Below are positions 1 to 8,972 of a DNA stretch of 64,000 nt, one piece after another. The notes beneath the pieces were generated by a model. It saw only the letters and a list, made by a program, of their open reading frames with translations, had not been told where the DNA came from and searched no databases. The translations under genes and the position numbers were made by a program. The stretch is from contig NZ_WKYV01000009.1 in NCBI RefSeq assembly GCF_009677585.1, positions 68,407-132,406 of the forward strand. The letters run 5' to 3'. Source of the DNA: Lactonifactor sp. BIOML-A5 (lineage in GTDB: Bacteria > Bacillota > Clostridia > Lachnospirales > Lachnospiraceae). How positions within the stretch are numbered: position 1 is the stretch's first letter; the number at the start of each line of letters is the position of its first letter.

Positions 1-1170
1 TTCAAAATATACCCATCCACGCTGCATCAGACCATTGGCCCCAAAATAGTACCATTTATTCCCAGTGAGAATCCACTGGTTATAAATTAATGCTCCGTTG
101 CTATCCGCATACTGTGTTCCTCTCGGTGTTGTGACAAAACCGGGTGTGAATTTGGGTATATTCGTTTCAATACTCCCATCCGTATTTATAGTAAATACAA
201 TAGCAGAAAGTAAATTATAATAGGAACTGGTAGAATAGAACTTCGAGCCCACTTTTTGGTTAATTTGCGCCATAGTAGCATTTGGTATATTGCCCAGATA
301 CCCAGTCTGTACAATATATTTAGGATTGGCTTCATCTAACATTGCTTTTGAATTAGAACCCGCAATCCCATGGTGTGCCAATTTATAGATATCAATGTCT
401 TTTACCAGATTCATTCTGATCAAAGCACTCTCCAGTCCGTATACATCATCCTCTACGTTAGATGTCGTATAGGTATTCATGTCGCCTGTCAATAAAACCT
501 TGCGTCCAAACACAGACATTTTGGTGATAATAGATGCACTATTGATATCGTAAAACTTCTCATTCGGGTCATACTCAAAATTAAACAATTCTATGTCAGC
601 ACTCTCCCCCAACTTAAACTCACCATTATCTACAGGTGTCAATTTGGTAATAAGCTTGGCATTTGTATCCTGCGCTGCTTTTATTGTATCTGCATATACA
701 TATGCATTATCCCATTTCCTATTAGCTGATAGTACATTATCATCTGAATAGGGTTTGATATACACTTTTTGGGGATGAAAAGCTCTTATGACCTCATCAG
801 CCCCCCCTATATGGTCACTGTGTGCATGTGTCCCAATGAAGAATTCAAAGTTATCGTGATTGACGTTTAATTTAGTCAAATACTCATTTACCTCGTCTTC
901 ATATCCCGGAGTCGACGCTCCCCCGGGAGGAACATTCGTATCATCTGCAGCATCTACCATACCGAAGTGTTTGGTTCCATCTGCGTCGGTGGCTTCCAGT
1001 ACGATCGCATCTGTATCAGCTCCGCGCAATGTCAAAAAATGAACCTTAACTGATGGCGTTCCGCTGGCAGTCTTCTCCTCTACAGCTGCATTTGCAGTAA
1101 CTGCAGGTGTAATAAGCATTACACTGCAGCACATAAGTAATCCTATATTTTTTATAATTCTATTTAACAT
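1..1170 (-). CDS. secreted metallo-beta-lactamase-fold protein with cell-wall-binding repeats (partial, runs off the window)
   Basis: Read from the minus strand; the ATG at 1168-1170 follows a good GGAGGAAG ribosome binding site and opens with a signal peptide (basic start, hydrophobic core, small residues before the AAVEE region). The body is a ComEC/Rec2-like metallo-beta-lactamase domain: the motif GTHAHSDHIGG is the metal-binding HxHxDH, with later LLTGDMN and LAHHG motifs. The last visible residues (WYYFGANGLMQRGW) match a choline- or glucan-binding repeat, so the protein is probably exported and attached to the envelope. The 3' end lies outside the window. The substrate is unknown; nuclease, phosphodiesterase or phosphorylcholine esterase activities are all possible for this fold. 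Confidence 0.8.
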   Translation of the reverse strand, partial: MLNRIIKNIGLLMCCSVMLITPAVTANAAVEEKTASGTPSVKVHFLTLRGADTDAIVLEATDADGTKHFGMVDAADDTNVPPGGASTPGYEDEVNEYLTKLNVNHDNFEFFIGTHAHSDHIGGADEVIRAFHPQKVYIKPYSDDNVLSANRKWDNAYVYADTIKAAQDTNAKLITKLTPVDNGEFKLGESADIELFNFEYDPNEKFYDINSASIITKMSVFGRKVLLTGDMNTYTTSNVEDDVYGLESALIRMNLVKDIDIYKLAHHGIAGSNSKAMLDEANPKYIVQTGYLGNIPNATMAQINQKVGSKFYSTSSYYNLLSAIVFTINTDGSIETNIPKFTPGFVTTPRGTQYADSNGALIYNQWILTGNKWYYFGANGLMQRGWVYFE

Positions 1171-1200
1171 TTTTCTTCCTCCAATTCTATTAATGGGCAT

Positions 1201-1246
1201 AAAAAAACCCTGAGAGCAGACAATTTTATACTGTCTGCTCTCAGGG
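1201..1246 (-). terminator. rho-independent terminator after the MATE gene
   Basis: A perfect 15-bp stem (1208-1222 with 1232-1246) and 9-nt loop is followed on the minus strand by seven T. It ends transcription of the MATE gene but sits only 38 bp before the start of the next minus-strand gene, for which I see no separate promoter. Confidence 0.9.
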
Positions 1247-1275
1247 TATCCACCCCTCCTTTTTCTAAATGGTTA

Positions 1276-2631
1276 CTATCGGTCCTGCTTCACCAGCCAT
1301 TTCCCTTTCCAGGCATAAATGGCCATTCCCATGGTTGCAAAGAACCAGGAAACAGGGTATCCCCAAAGTACGGTATCCAAAGTAAAATATACTTTCGTCA
1401 TAATCTGAATCCACAGAATCCGAACCCCCACCATACTTCCTATCATAATTAACATAGTAGACATCGATTTACCAGCTCCCCGGAATACGCCTCCCATTAC
1501 CTGTGCTATCGTGATGCCAACATAGAATGGGGCCAGTATCTTGCACATGAGATATCCATACTCTATGACTGCCGTATCCCGTGAGAAGATGCTCAGCGCA
1601 TCCCTGCCGAAAATCAGAAGTACCGCTGACATTATTACACAGTACCCGCAGCCTATCAGCAGCGTTTTTACCGCCCCCTGTTTTACTCTGTCCAATTTCC
1701 CTGCTCCTATATTCTGGCCTGTAAAGGTCATGGCTGCCATACCAAAGCTCATAATCGGAAGTACTATAAATCCGTCGATCTTCATGTATGAACTGGAACC
1801 GGCAATAGCATCCTGTCCAAAGCTGTTAATATAAGCCTGCACAATTACATTTGAAAGGGAGATTACCGCGGACTGAATCCCTGTAGGAACTCCCATAACA
1901 AGGATACGCCTGGTCATCCTTTTGTCTAACCTTAGTTTGTGAATACGAAGTGTATAGATATCCCTGTCTTTCATTAAAGTCACAATTACCAAAACAGATG
2001 ATATCCCCTGGGATATAATCGTGGCTATCGCTGCTCCTGCTACCCCCATCTGAAAACAGATGACAAAGATAAGGTCCAGAATAATATTTGCAACTGACGT
2101 AGCACACAGATAGTAAAGGGGTCTTCTGGAATCCCCTACCCCCCGGAGGATACCTGCCCCCATATTATAAGTAATATTAAACACAGAGCCCAGGAAAAAA
2201 ATCCTAAGATATACGACAGCCTCTTTCATAACGCTGTCAGGTGTCCCCATCCAGCGGAGTATTTGTGGGGTCAAGGTAACTCCTACCACAGTGAGTATAA
2301 TTCCCCCTATGAGACTGAGTACAATGGAGGTATGTACGGCCCACTGCATCTTTTCTTCATTCTTTGCCCCATAATACTGGGCTATGACCACACCGGCCCC
2401 TGTAGCAATCCCCATAAAAAGCCCTATGATAAGATTAATCAGTGAATTGCTGGAACCTATGGCTGCCAGCGCAGGTTTGCCGATATAATTGCCTGCTATG
2501 ACAGAATCTACTGTATTATAGAGCTGCTGAAAGATATTGCCTACAATCAAAGGACCCGAAAACAGAAGAATGCCTCGTATAATACTGCCCTGAGTCAGAT
2601 CCAGACTGTTGGCTCTTATTTCCTTTTTCAC
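1276..2631 (-). CDS. MATE family multidrug/cation antiporter
   Basis: 451 residues with about 12 hydrophobic segments, the usual length for MATE (NorM/MepA/DinF) exporters, which pump cationic drugs or metabolites out in exchange for Na+ or H+. The N-terminus (LTQGSIIRGILLFSGPLIVGNIFQQLYN in pieces) and the repeated second half are typical of the clostridial MepA-like group. The start is a GTG after AAGGGGGAAAT. It stands alone, is terminated by a strong hairpin and has no local regulator that I can link to it. The transported substrate cannot be told from sequence. Confidence 0.9.
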   Translation of the reverse strand: MKKEIRANSLDLTQGSIIRGILLFSGPLIVGNIFQQLYNTVDSVIAGNYIGKPALAAIGSSNSLINLIIGLFMGIATGAGVVIAQYYGAKNEEKMQWAVHTSIVLSLIGGIILTVVGVTLTPQILRWMGTPDSVMKEAVVYLRIFFLGSVFNITYNMGAGILRGVGDSRRPLYYLCATSVANIILDLIFVICFQMGVAGAAIATIISQGISSVLVIVTLMKDRDIYTLRIHKLRLDKRMTRRILVMGVPTGIQSAVISLSNVIVQAYINSFGQDAIAGSSSYMKIDGFIVLPIMSFGMAAMTFTGQNIGAGKLDRVKQGAVKTLLIGCGYCVIMSAVLLIFGRDALSIFSRDTAVIEYGYLMCKILAPFYVGITIAQVMGGVFRGAGKSMSTMLIMIGSMVGVRILWIQIMTKVYFTLDTVLWGYPVSWFFATMGMAIYAWKGKWLVKQDR

Positions 2632-2741
2632 AATATTTCCCCCTTTATGTATTTATTCTAGCATAAATGTAGAAGGGAATACTAGTAGATCTGCCATACT
2701 TTCTTAACAGACTAAACTTCCGTCTCTATCAACCTTTGTGC

Positions 2742-2774
2742 ACAAAAATAAGACGCAGGCCAGGGCGTCTTATT
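2742..2774 (-). terminator. terminator after the sigma-like gene
   Basis: A 10-bp stem (2747-2756 with 2765-2774), loop AGGCCAGG, followed by a T-rich tract on the minus strand. It lies about 90 bp downstream of the sigma-like regulator gene. Confidence 0.75.
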
Positions 2775-2864
2775 GATAAAAACAGCAGAAATCTGAAATA
2801 CTTATCTCTCAAATTTCTACATCCTAATACTACCACAGATATTATGTGCAATTCTATGCACTGT

Positions 2865-3284
2865 TTACATTTTAAAATCCTGCAATGCCCGGTTATGAAT
2901 ATTATGTACCTGTCGGTAAGAGTAACCTAACGCTTCCCCAACCTCTTCCCATGTCTTATTATGCACATACTTTAATCTCAGAAGGTTCCGTTCCGTCTCA
3001 TCTTCCATATGTTCTATCTTGTCAATGATATCTGAATACAACTTGATTCTGCGGTATCTGGCCTGTATCAGTTCTTTCGTTTTACACTCAATCAAAACAA
3101 CATAATCCGATAAGTCCTTTTTTAGATTCCCATGGGGCATCCCCTCTATGGTATAACTTGGATTCAATTTATGAATCTGTATCTCCTCTATCTCTTCCTC
3201 AATTAATTTTGCTGCTATCACCGCCTGTTTATAAGAATTTAGGTACATTTTCTTCTTATCACTGATCGTTTTTTCTTCCTCCAT
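2865..3284 (-). CDS. small sigma-70 region-4-like (DUF1492/ArpU-type) regulator
   Basis: 139 residues. The N-terminal two thirds are charged and helical. The C-terminal 50 residues form a helix-turn-helix like sigma region 4 (LLRLKYVHNKTWEEVGEALGY then a recognition helix, SYRQVHNIHNRAL). Proteins of this build are usually late-gene activators of prophages and integrative elements. Here it stands alone between two housekeeping-type transporters with its own promoter, a LexA-like box and a terminator. No other phage gene is nearby, so it is either a remnant or a domesticated damage-responsive regulator. The target promoters are unknown. Confidence 0.7.
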   Translation of the reverse strand: MEEEKTISDKKKMYLNSYKQAVIAAKLIEEEIEEIQIHKLNPSYTIEGMPHGNLKKDLSDYVVLIECKTKELIQARYRRIKLYSDIIDKIEHMEDETERNLLRLKYVHNKTWEEVGEALGYSYRQVHNIHNRALQDFKM

Positions 3285-3312
3285 GCTTTCATCCCCCTTA
3301 TTGCTCTTTTAT

Positions 3313-3326
3313 CGAACATGTGTTCT
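3313..3326 (-). promoter_or_regulatory. LexA/SOS-box-like palindrome
   Basis: CGAACATGTGTTCT differs at one position from the Gram-positive LexA consensus CGAAC-RNRY-GTTYG. It lies just downstream of the -10 hexamer, over the likely transcription start, a typical place for repression. Confidence 0.6.
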
Positions 3327-3332
3327 CTTTTT

Positions 3333-3361
3333 ATAATATTGCGATATCCAGTAATTGTCAA
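3333..3361 (-). promoter_or_regulatory. sigma-A promoter of the sigma-like gene
   Basis: Minus strand: TTGACA (3356-3361), 17-nt spacer, TATTAT (3333-3338). This is close to consensus and drives the gene starting at 3284. Confidence 0.8.
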
Positions 3362-3384
3362 TAGCCTATTTCTTCTATTTCTCC

Positions 3385-3413
3385 TTGCAGTTTTCTACAC
3401 CTTTCGCTATAAT
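3385..3413 (+). promoter_or_regulatory. promoter of the OPT transporter operon
   Basis: TTGCAG (3385-3390), 17-nt spacer, TATAAT (3408-3413). Transcription would begin near 3420, which rules out the ATG at 3422 and supports the one at 3446. Confidence 0.75.
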
Positions 3414-3445
3414 AGTCCAGTATGACTAAAAAGGGAGAGAATGAT

Positions 3446-5362
3446 ATGAATAAACAAAAAGACTTTAAACCTTACATTCCGGCTGATCGCATCACGCCGG
3501 AGTTCACTGTCACCTCGATTATTATGGGGGTGATACTGGCTGTTGTCTTCGGCGCAGCCAACGCATATCTTGGACTGCGGGTGGGTATGACTGTCTCCGC
3601 GTCCATTCCGGCCGCTGTTCTGGCCATGGGTGTTATCCGCGTAATTATGCGCAAGAATTCTATTTTAGAGAGCAACATTGTGCAGACCATCGGCTCTGCG
3701 GGAGAGTCTCTGGCCGCCGGAGCGATCTTTACGCTGCCGGCTCTGTTTCTCTGGGCTGCGGAAGGTAAGATGGAGACTCCCAGTATTATAGAAATCACTC
3801 TGATTGCTCTCTTAGGGGGACTTCTGGGGGTTCTGTTTATGGTACCTCTGCGCAATGCGCTGATCGTCAGGGAACACGGCATCTTACCCTATCCGGAAGG
3901 AACAGCATGTGCAGAAGTACTCCTGGCAGGGGAAGAAGGCGGAGCTAACGCCTCTACCGTATTTGCCGGTATGGGGATTGCAGCGGCTTTCAAGTTTATT
4001 ATTGACGGCCTTAAAATTGTCCCAAGTGAGGTTTCTTTAAGAGTCAAGGGCTTCGCCGGGGAAATCGGAACTCAGATTTATCCTGCCGTAATGAGTGTAG
4101 GCTATATCTGCGGTCCCAGAATTTCTTCTTACATGTTTGCCGGTGGTCTGGTGAGCTGGCTGGTGCTGATACCCGCTATTGTACTCTTCGGGGCTGACCT
4201 TACCTTATACCCGGGAACGGAACCTATCGGAGAAATCTTTGCTGCCAAGGGGGCCAGCGGTATCTGGGGAAGTTATATCCGTTACATCGGCGCAGGTGCC
4301 TTGGCTGCAGGAGGTATCATAAGCCTTGCCAAATCACTTCCTCTGATTATAAGGACCTTCCGTGATGCCATCAAAGGGATGAAAGGAAGCCAGAACTTGG
4401 ATACCACCCGCACAGGAAGGGATCTGAATTTTGGAATTATCCTGGGCGGCGTAGCGCTGATTACCCTGGCCATTTGGCTTGCACCGCCTATTCCAGTCAG
4501 CCTTCTGGGCGCTGTTATTGTAGTAGTATTTGGCTTCTTTTTTGCCACTGTGTCTTCCCGTATGGTAGGTCTGGTGGGAAGCAGCAATAACCCGGTATCC
4601 GGTATGGCGATTGCTACACTTCTTATCGCTACCATTATTCTGAAGTTTACCGGGGACGGCGGCATTCACGGGATGCAGGGGGCAATTGCCATCGGCTCCA
4701 TTATCTGTATCGTAGCCGCAATAGCAGGGGATACCTCTCAGGACCTGAAGACAGGTTATCTGCTTGGAGCTACTCCGAAAAAGCAGCAGATTGGTGAGTT
4801 GATCGGGGTGATCGCAGCCGCCCTTGCCATCGGCGGAGTTCTGTATCTTCTCAACGCCGCGTGGGGCTTTGGCTCTGACCAGCTGGGTGCTCCCCAGGCT
4901 ATGTTAATGAAAATGATTGTGGAAGGTGTTATGGAGAATAACCTCCCATGGACCCTGGTATTTATCGGGGTGTTCCTGGCTGTAGCCGTGGAGATACTGG
5001 GGATTCCCGTACTTCCCTTTGCCATTGGAGTCTACCTGCCAGTGCAGTTAAATGCATGTATTATGGCGGGCGGATTAATCCGTCTGGGTCTGGATAGAAA
5101 GAAAGAGCAGGATGAGAAAAAGAAATCTTCGATTATCAGCGACGGTATTCTGTACTGCTCCGGCATGATTGCCGGGGAAGGATTGGTAGGCATCATTCTC
5201 GCGATACTGGCAGTCTTCAATCTGGACGCTGTCATCGATCTGTCCGGTAAACTTGGCCTGCCCCCTGCTGCTGCCAATATCGGAAGCCTGCTTGTATTTG
5301 CGCTGGTCATTTTAAGTGTGCTGAAGTTTTCCCTGTGGAGAAAACGTAAAGAGAGAAAATAA
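3446..5362 (+). CDS. OPT family oligopeptide (or metal-chelate) transporter
   Basis: 638 residues, strongly hydrophobic with about 14-16 membrane segments. It opens with the OPT signature region (PEFTVTSIIMGVILAVVFG, NAYLGLRVGMTVSASIP). OPT proteins import oligopeptides or related metal chelates driven by protons. I use the ATG at 3446 because GGGAGAG lies 9 nt before it and the upstream ATG falls at the likely transcription start. It is followed after 3 bp by a PqqD-like gene, an arrangement I associate with clostridial OPT transporters. Whether the cargo is a peptide, a modified peptide or a siderophore-like compound cannot be told. Confidence 0.88.
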   Translation: MNKQKDFKPYIPADRITPEFTVTSIIMGVILAVVFGAANAYLGLRVGMTVSASIPAAVLAMGVIRVIMRKNSILESNIVQTIGSAGESLAAGAIFTLPALFLWAAEGKMETPSIIEITLIALLGGLLGVLFMVPLRNALIVREHGILPYPEGTACAEVLLAGEEGGANASTVFAGMGIAAAFKFIIDGLKIVPSEVSLRVKGFAGEIGTQIYPAVMSVGYICGPRISSYMFAGGLVSWLVLIPAIVLFGADLTLYPGTEPIGEIFAAKGASGIWGSYIRYIGAGALAAGGIISLAKSLPLIIRTFRDAIKGMKGSQNLDTTRTGRDLNFGIILGGVALITLAIWLAPPIPVSLLGAVIVVVFGFFFATVSSRMVGLVGSSNNPVSGMAIATLLIATIILKFTGDGGIHGMQGAIAIGSIICIVAAIAGDTSQDLKTGYLLGATPKKQQIGELIGVIAAALAIGGVLYLLNAAWGFGSDQLGAPQAMLMKMIVEGVMENNLPWTLVFIGVFLAVAVEILGIPVLPFAIGVYLPVQLNACIMAGGLIRLGLDRKKEQDEKKKSSIISDGILYCSGMIAGEGLVGIILAILAVFNLDAVIDLSGKLGLPPAAANIGSLLVFALVILSVLKFSLWRKRKERK

Positions 5363-5365
5363 ATT

Positions 5366-5722
5366 ATGAAAAAGAAAGAAAAAGTGATAAACCAGAATTA
5401 TCTGGAATATATTCCTGTAAAAAATAACTCTATCCGATGGGAAGAGGATTCCAAAGGCACGATTACCTTATTGGTAGAAAACACTGGTTTTTTTAACCGT
5501 GCCGCCCAAAAACTCCTGGCCAAGCCAAAGGTAACGAAGATTCACCTGGATAAGCTGGGGAGCTTTGTATGGCCCCTTATTGACGGTGAAACTGATATTA
5601 TAAGATTGGGAGAGATGGTAGATGGGGAATTCGGACAGGAAGCTGCCCCTCTCTATGAGCGGCTGGCCAAATATTTTCAAATTTTAGAAAGCTATCACTT
5701 TATAAGTTTAAAAAACACCTGA
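5366..5722 (+). CDS. PqqD family protein
   Basis: 118 residues. The central segment (HLDKLGSFVWPLIDGETDIIRLGEMV) matches the PqqD/RRE fold, which binds the leader of ribosomally made peptides. It starts 3 bp after the OPT stop codon, so the two are co-transcribed. No radical SAM enzyme or precursor peptide is adjacent, so the role here is more likely tied to the transporter than to peptide maturation; that is inference. The shared terminator follows directly. Confidence 0.75.
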   Translation: MKKKEKVINQNYLEYIPVKNNSIRWEEDSKGTITLLVENTGFFNRAAQKLLAKPKVTKIHLDKLGSFVWPLIDGETDIIRLGEMVDGEFGQEAAPLYERLAKYFQILESYHFISLKNT

Positions 5723-5724
5723 AA

Positions 5725-5762
5725 AAAAGAGGATGCGCCGCAGTCAAGGCACATCCTCTTTT
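5725..5762. terminator. bidirectional terminator between pqqD-like and araC-like genes
   Basis: An 11-bp stem (5725-5735 with 5752-5762) is flanked by A and T runs, so it can end both the plus-strand OPT/PqqD unit and the minus-strand AraC gene. Confidence 0.85.
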
Positions 5763-5768
5763 CTCATA

Positions 5769-6623
5769 TTACTGTTTTTTCACCACTGGTACCCATACTT
5801 CATAGCTGGCATTCTGTGGATCCGGGCTGATATAAAACTCGATATCAGGCCCGTTGGCGTACTCATACCCGGAAGTGGGAAGCCATTCTGTGGCAATCCT
5901 CTGCTCCAGTCTCTGGATAGACTGGGGCATATCGCCTGTCCCGGGGAATACAGCCCAGGTAAAGGCCTCTACCGTATACTCTTCCATGCCTTCGGGAACC
6001 GGTGCGGTGCTTGGCACCCCGATATAGTATCTCCAGTTATCGTCTGTGCAGCAGGCACTGATCCCCAGCACGCCTTTCAGAGAAGTGTTCATCAGTCCCA
6101 CCAGTCTGGGAATGGTACCGTCTCCAGCAGCCTGATTCCACATCCCGGGAATAAACTCAAAGTTCTTCTCAATCTCTTTGTACATGGGCTGGGATACTCC
6201 CACTACTCGGAAAGCCTCTTTCTGTTCAATTCTGTAATTCATCTCATCTGCTCCTTTTACTGTGATTTTGAAGCTGACCGGAGGATAGGATTTTAAGGCG
6301 ACACCGTTTTCTTTTGCCATAGAAGGTGGTATCCCGTGTATAGTCTGAAACGCCCGGTTGAAGGCTGTAGGCGAACTATAGCCGTACTTAAGAGCCACGT
6401 CTATAATCTTCTCCTCACTGCTCCTTAAGTCCACTGCCGCCAGGGACATGCGTCTGCGCCGGATGTATTCACCAAGGGATACGTCTGCCATATATCCAAA
6501 CATCCTCTGAAAATGATAGACAGAACAGCAGGCTGTCTTCGCAGCTTCTTCATAATCAATCTCTCCCGTCAGATGTTCTTCTATATATTGCATTGCCTCA
6601 TTCCATCTCTCAATCCATTCCAT
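5769..6623 (-). CDS. AraC family regulator with GyrI-like effector domain
   Basis: 284 residues. Residues 1-105 form the two AraC helix-turn-helix motifs (EAAKTACCSVYHFQRMF; YGYSSPTAFNRAFQ). From about 125 to the end is a GyrI/SOUL-like effector-binding domain (bacterial transcription activator effector domain), ending in the usual EVWVPVVKK. This architecture (Rob/SoxS-like head, BmrR-like sensor) suggests a regulator that senses small hydrophobic or cationic ligands. Its target is not evident. Confidence 0.88.
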   Translation of the reverse strand: MEWIERWNEAMQYIEEHLTGEIDYEEAAKTACCSVYHFQRMFGYMADVSLGEYIRRRRMSLAAVDLRSSEEKIIDVALKYGYSSPTAFNRAFQTIHGIPPSMAKENGVALKSYPPVSFKITVKGADEMNYRIEQKEAFRVVGVSQPMYKEIEKNFEFIPGMWNQAAGDGTIPRLVGLMNTSLKGVLGISACCTDDNWRYYIGVPSTAPVPEGMEEYTVEAFTWAVFPGTGDMPQSIQRLEQRIATEWLPTSGYEYANGPDIEFYISPDPQNASYEVWVPVVKKQ

Positions 6624-6684
6624 AAGCTCAACTCCTTACCGTTAGTATACAGATTTATAAATTACGCGTCCTCTCTTTTTCTGT

Positions 6685-8946
6685 TCAGTTTTGAGAGCCG
6701 CCGCTTTTCAGATACTGTTCCTCAAACTCCTCCGCCGACATGGGTTTGGCAAAATAATACCCCTGAACAATATCACAGGATATAGATTTCAGGAATTCTA
6801 CCTGTTGTTCGGTCTCTACTCCCTCTACCACTGTAGTGATAGACAGATCCCGGGCCAGATTAATAATATTCCTCATAATTACTTCTCCCCGGCAGCTGTC
6901 CTCCTGATTCGACAGAAATTCCTTGTCCAGCTTGAGCTCGTCAATATACAGCTCATTTAGAATATTCAGGGATGAATACCCGCTGCCGAAATCATCCATA
7001 GATACACGAAATCCCATGGCATGAAGCCTTTCCATCGCTTCTTTAATTTGATCCAGATGATTCATGGTAACACTTTCCGTTACCTCAAGAATAATCAGGG
7101 AAGGGTCCAGATGATATTTATCTACAATCTCATGGAATTTATCCATATATTCAGAGTCATAGAAAGACAGCCTGGACTGGTTTACGGATACCGGCACCGC
7201 AGGATAACCCTTTTCAAGCCAACGGCTGAGATACCTGCATGCTTCCTCCAGCATATACATATCCAGCTTTGTAATAAAACCATTCTCTTCAAATATAGGT
7301 ATAAATTCATCCGGATAATACACAGTTCCGTCCTTGGTATACCACCGCACCAGAGCTTCTGCGCTGTGTACCTCCCCGGTGTCCAGTGCATATTTAGGCT
7401 GCAGCACCATACAGAATTCTCTGTTTTCCAGGGCCGCATACATTTTATTCTCAACTTCACTTTTCTTTCTTGCCTTCTGGTGAAGCACCTCATCATAAAA
7501 AGCGATAGCGTTATAGTCATTTCCCTTAACACTGTTAAGTGCCAGCATGGCACGGTTCATAATAGTATCTATATCTGCGTTTCGTCCACAGTCCTTTTCC
7601 TCAATAACCTTCACTCCAAAGTTGCAGATAATGTGATAGCTCTGGTTCTGGCTCAGGCTGAAATCACTGATCTGCTTCTGAATCTGTTCCAGACGGTTTA
7701 CAGCTTCCTCTCTGCCTTTATAGTCCATAAAGATTCCAAAACGGTCCGCACTGTCTCTGTAATATCGCTCTCCCTCCTCCATGCTGGATTTCAAGACAGC
7801 GGCAATATGCTTAAGCAGCCTGTTTCCTGTCTCGTAGCCAAAAAATTCATTGATGAATTTGAATCCGCTGATATTAAACAGAACCAGCGCATTGTCCGCT
7901 GTTCCCCTCAGCAGGCCAGGCAGATCGGCGGTAAACCGGTTCCGATTATCCGCACCGGTCAGAGTATCTGTATAAGCCAGCTGTTCCATCGTTTCCCTGC
8001 TTCTTCGAATCAAACGGTAAATATAGAAAAACAATACGGCAAACAGCAGAACCATGCAGAGCATGACGCTGAGGAATACCCAAAGCAGGGTGTTAAAATT
8101 GCTGTTTAAGAATTTTTGTGGTACCACGCAGTAGATATGCCAGTCCTTAATTCCGACAGGGACTACTGCCATCCAGTATTCCGTTCCCTCATACCCAATA
8201 TTTGCAAAAGCCTCTTTCCCCGCACGCATATCGGATAATATCTCCTCTTTGGTATTTCCCGGGAATTCCCCTTTGTCAAAAATGTTAGACAGCTCCTCCT
8301 GGATTACTACATGATGAGAGCGAACAATAAAATTCCCATCTTCATCAATGACATGCACGTACGCGATTCCCTCAAATATCTTCTGCTCTATTATCTCCGA
8401 AAATTTTGAGGAGAGGCTCGTAGCTGTCAGGACGCCGGTTAGCTCCCCCTCGTGATAGACAGGAACTCCATAGCAGTTAATAGTATTTTCTGAAAATCTG
8501 TCCTTCATAGTATCCGAAACTGCTTGTCTGCCTGTAAATGCCTCCCGGACAAATTCTTCATCTCCTACATATTGGTTATAATGCTTCGTTCCATCTGTAT
8601 CTACAAAATAACCGATTCCGTCAGGAGTTACGTATCCCATCCTCAGGAAACTATTCCTCCTGCTTTCGGCTTCCAGATATTTCATAACCTGATCCAAATC
8701 TGAGATATCTGTTTCCCCTACAAATATAGATACTGCCTCCAGGGTCTGGAAGTCGCCGTCTATTTTAGTGGTTATAATATTACTGTACTGAGAGACAATT
8801 TCCTTCAGGTTCTGCTTTATTTCCTGCTTTTGGGTCTCCTGAATACTGGAATAAATAAAAATACTGATACCAATCAATATCACGCTTATCAAGGCAACCA
8901 GAATACCGGGAATCACAATCTGTTTCTTTAAATTTTGTTGATTCAA
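6685..8946 (-). CDS. membrane Cache-GGDEF-EAL cyclic-di-GMP phosphodiesterase
   Basis: 753 residues: membrane helix at about 10-32, extracellular Cache-type sensor at about 40-275, second helix at about 287-312, GGDEF domain at about 320-485 and EAL domain at about 500-745. The GGDEF signature is degenerate (SADRF in place of GGDEF), so cyclase activity is unlikely. The EAL domain keeps the metal and catalytic residues: EALVRW, the N of VNQSR, the E of EVTES, DDFGSGYSSL, the K of KLDK, EGVE and QGYYF. It should therefore hydrolyse c-di-GMP under control of an outside signal. It is the last gene of the chemosensory operon, 26 bp after cheW. Confidence 0.9.
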   Translation of the reverse strand: MNQQNLKKQIVIPGILVALISVILIGISIFIYSSIQETQKQEIKQNLKEIVSQYSNIITTKIDGDFQTLEAVSIFVGETDISDLDQVMKYLEAESRRNSFLRMGYVTPDGIGYFVDTDGTKHYNQYVGDEEFVREAFTGRQAVSDTMKDRFSENTINCYGVPVYHEGELTGVLTATSLSSKFSEIIEQKIFEGIAYVHVIDEDGNFIVRSHHVVIQEELSNIFDKGEFPGNTKEEILSDMRAGKEAFANIGYEGTEYWMAVVPVGIKDWHIYCVVPQKFLNSNFNTLLWVFLSVMLCMVLLFAVLFFYIYRLIRRSRETMEQLAYTDTLTGADNRNRFTADLPGLLRGTADNALVLFNISGFKFINEFFGYETGNRLLKHIAAVLKSSMEEGERYYRDSADRFGIFMDYKGREEAVNRLEQIQKQISDFSLSQNQSYHIICNFGVKVIEEKDCGRNADIDTIMNRAMLALNSVKGNDYNAIAFYDEVLHQKARKKSEVENKMYAALENREFCMVLQPKYALDTGEVHSAEALVRWYTKDGTVYYPDEFIPIFEENGFITKLDMYMLEEACRYLSRWLEKGYPAVPVSVNQSRLSFYDSEYMDKFHEIVDKYHLDPSLIILEVTESVTMNHLDQIKEAMERLHAMGFRVSMDDFGSGYSSLNILNELYIDELKLDKEFLSNQEDSCRGEVIMRNIINLARDLSITTVVEGVETEQQVEFLKSISCDIVQGYYFAKPMSAEEFEEQYLKSGGSQN

Positions 8947-8972
8947 TCTTCTGCCCTCACATTCCCTCTGGA

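Noticed and set aside
3472..4669. Minus-strand frames within the OPT transporter
   Set aside because: GC-rich antisense frames without recognisable domains or start signals.
5733..6296. Plus-strand open frame of 187 codons over the AraC gene
   Set aside because: Antisense shadow of a clear AraC-family gene.
7021..8109. Long plus-strand open frame inside the GGDEF-EAL gene
   Set aside because: It is antisense to a gene with complete domain structure and has no ribosome binding site; it is a shadow frame.
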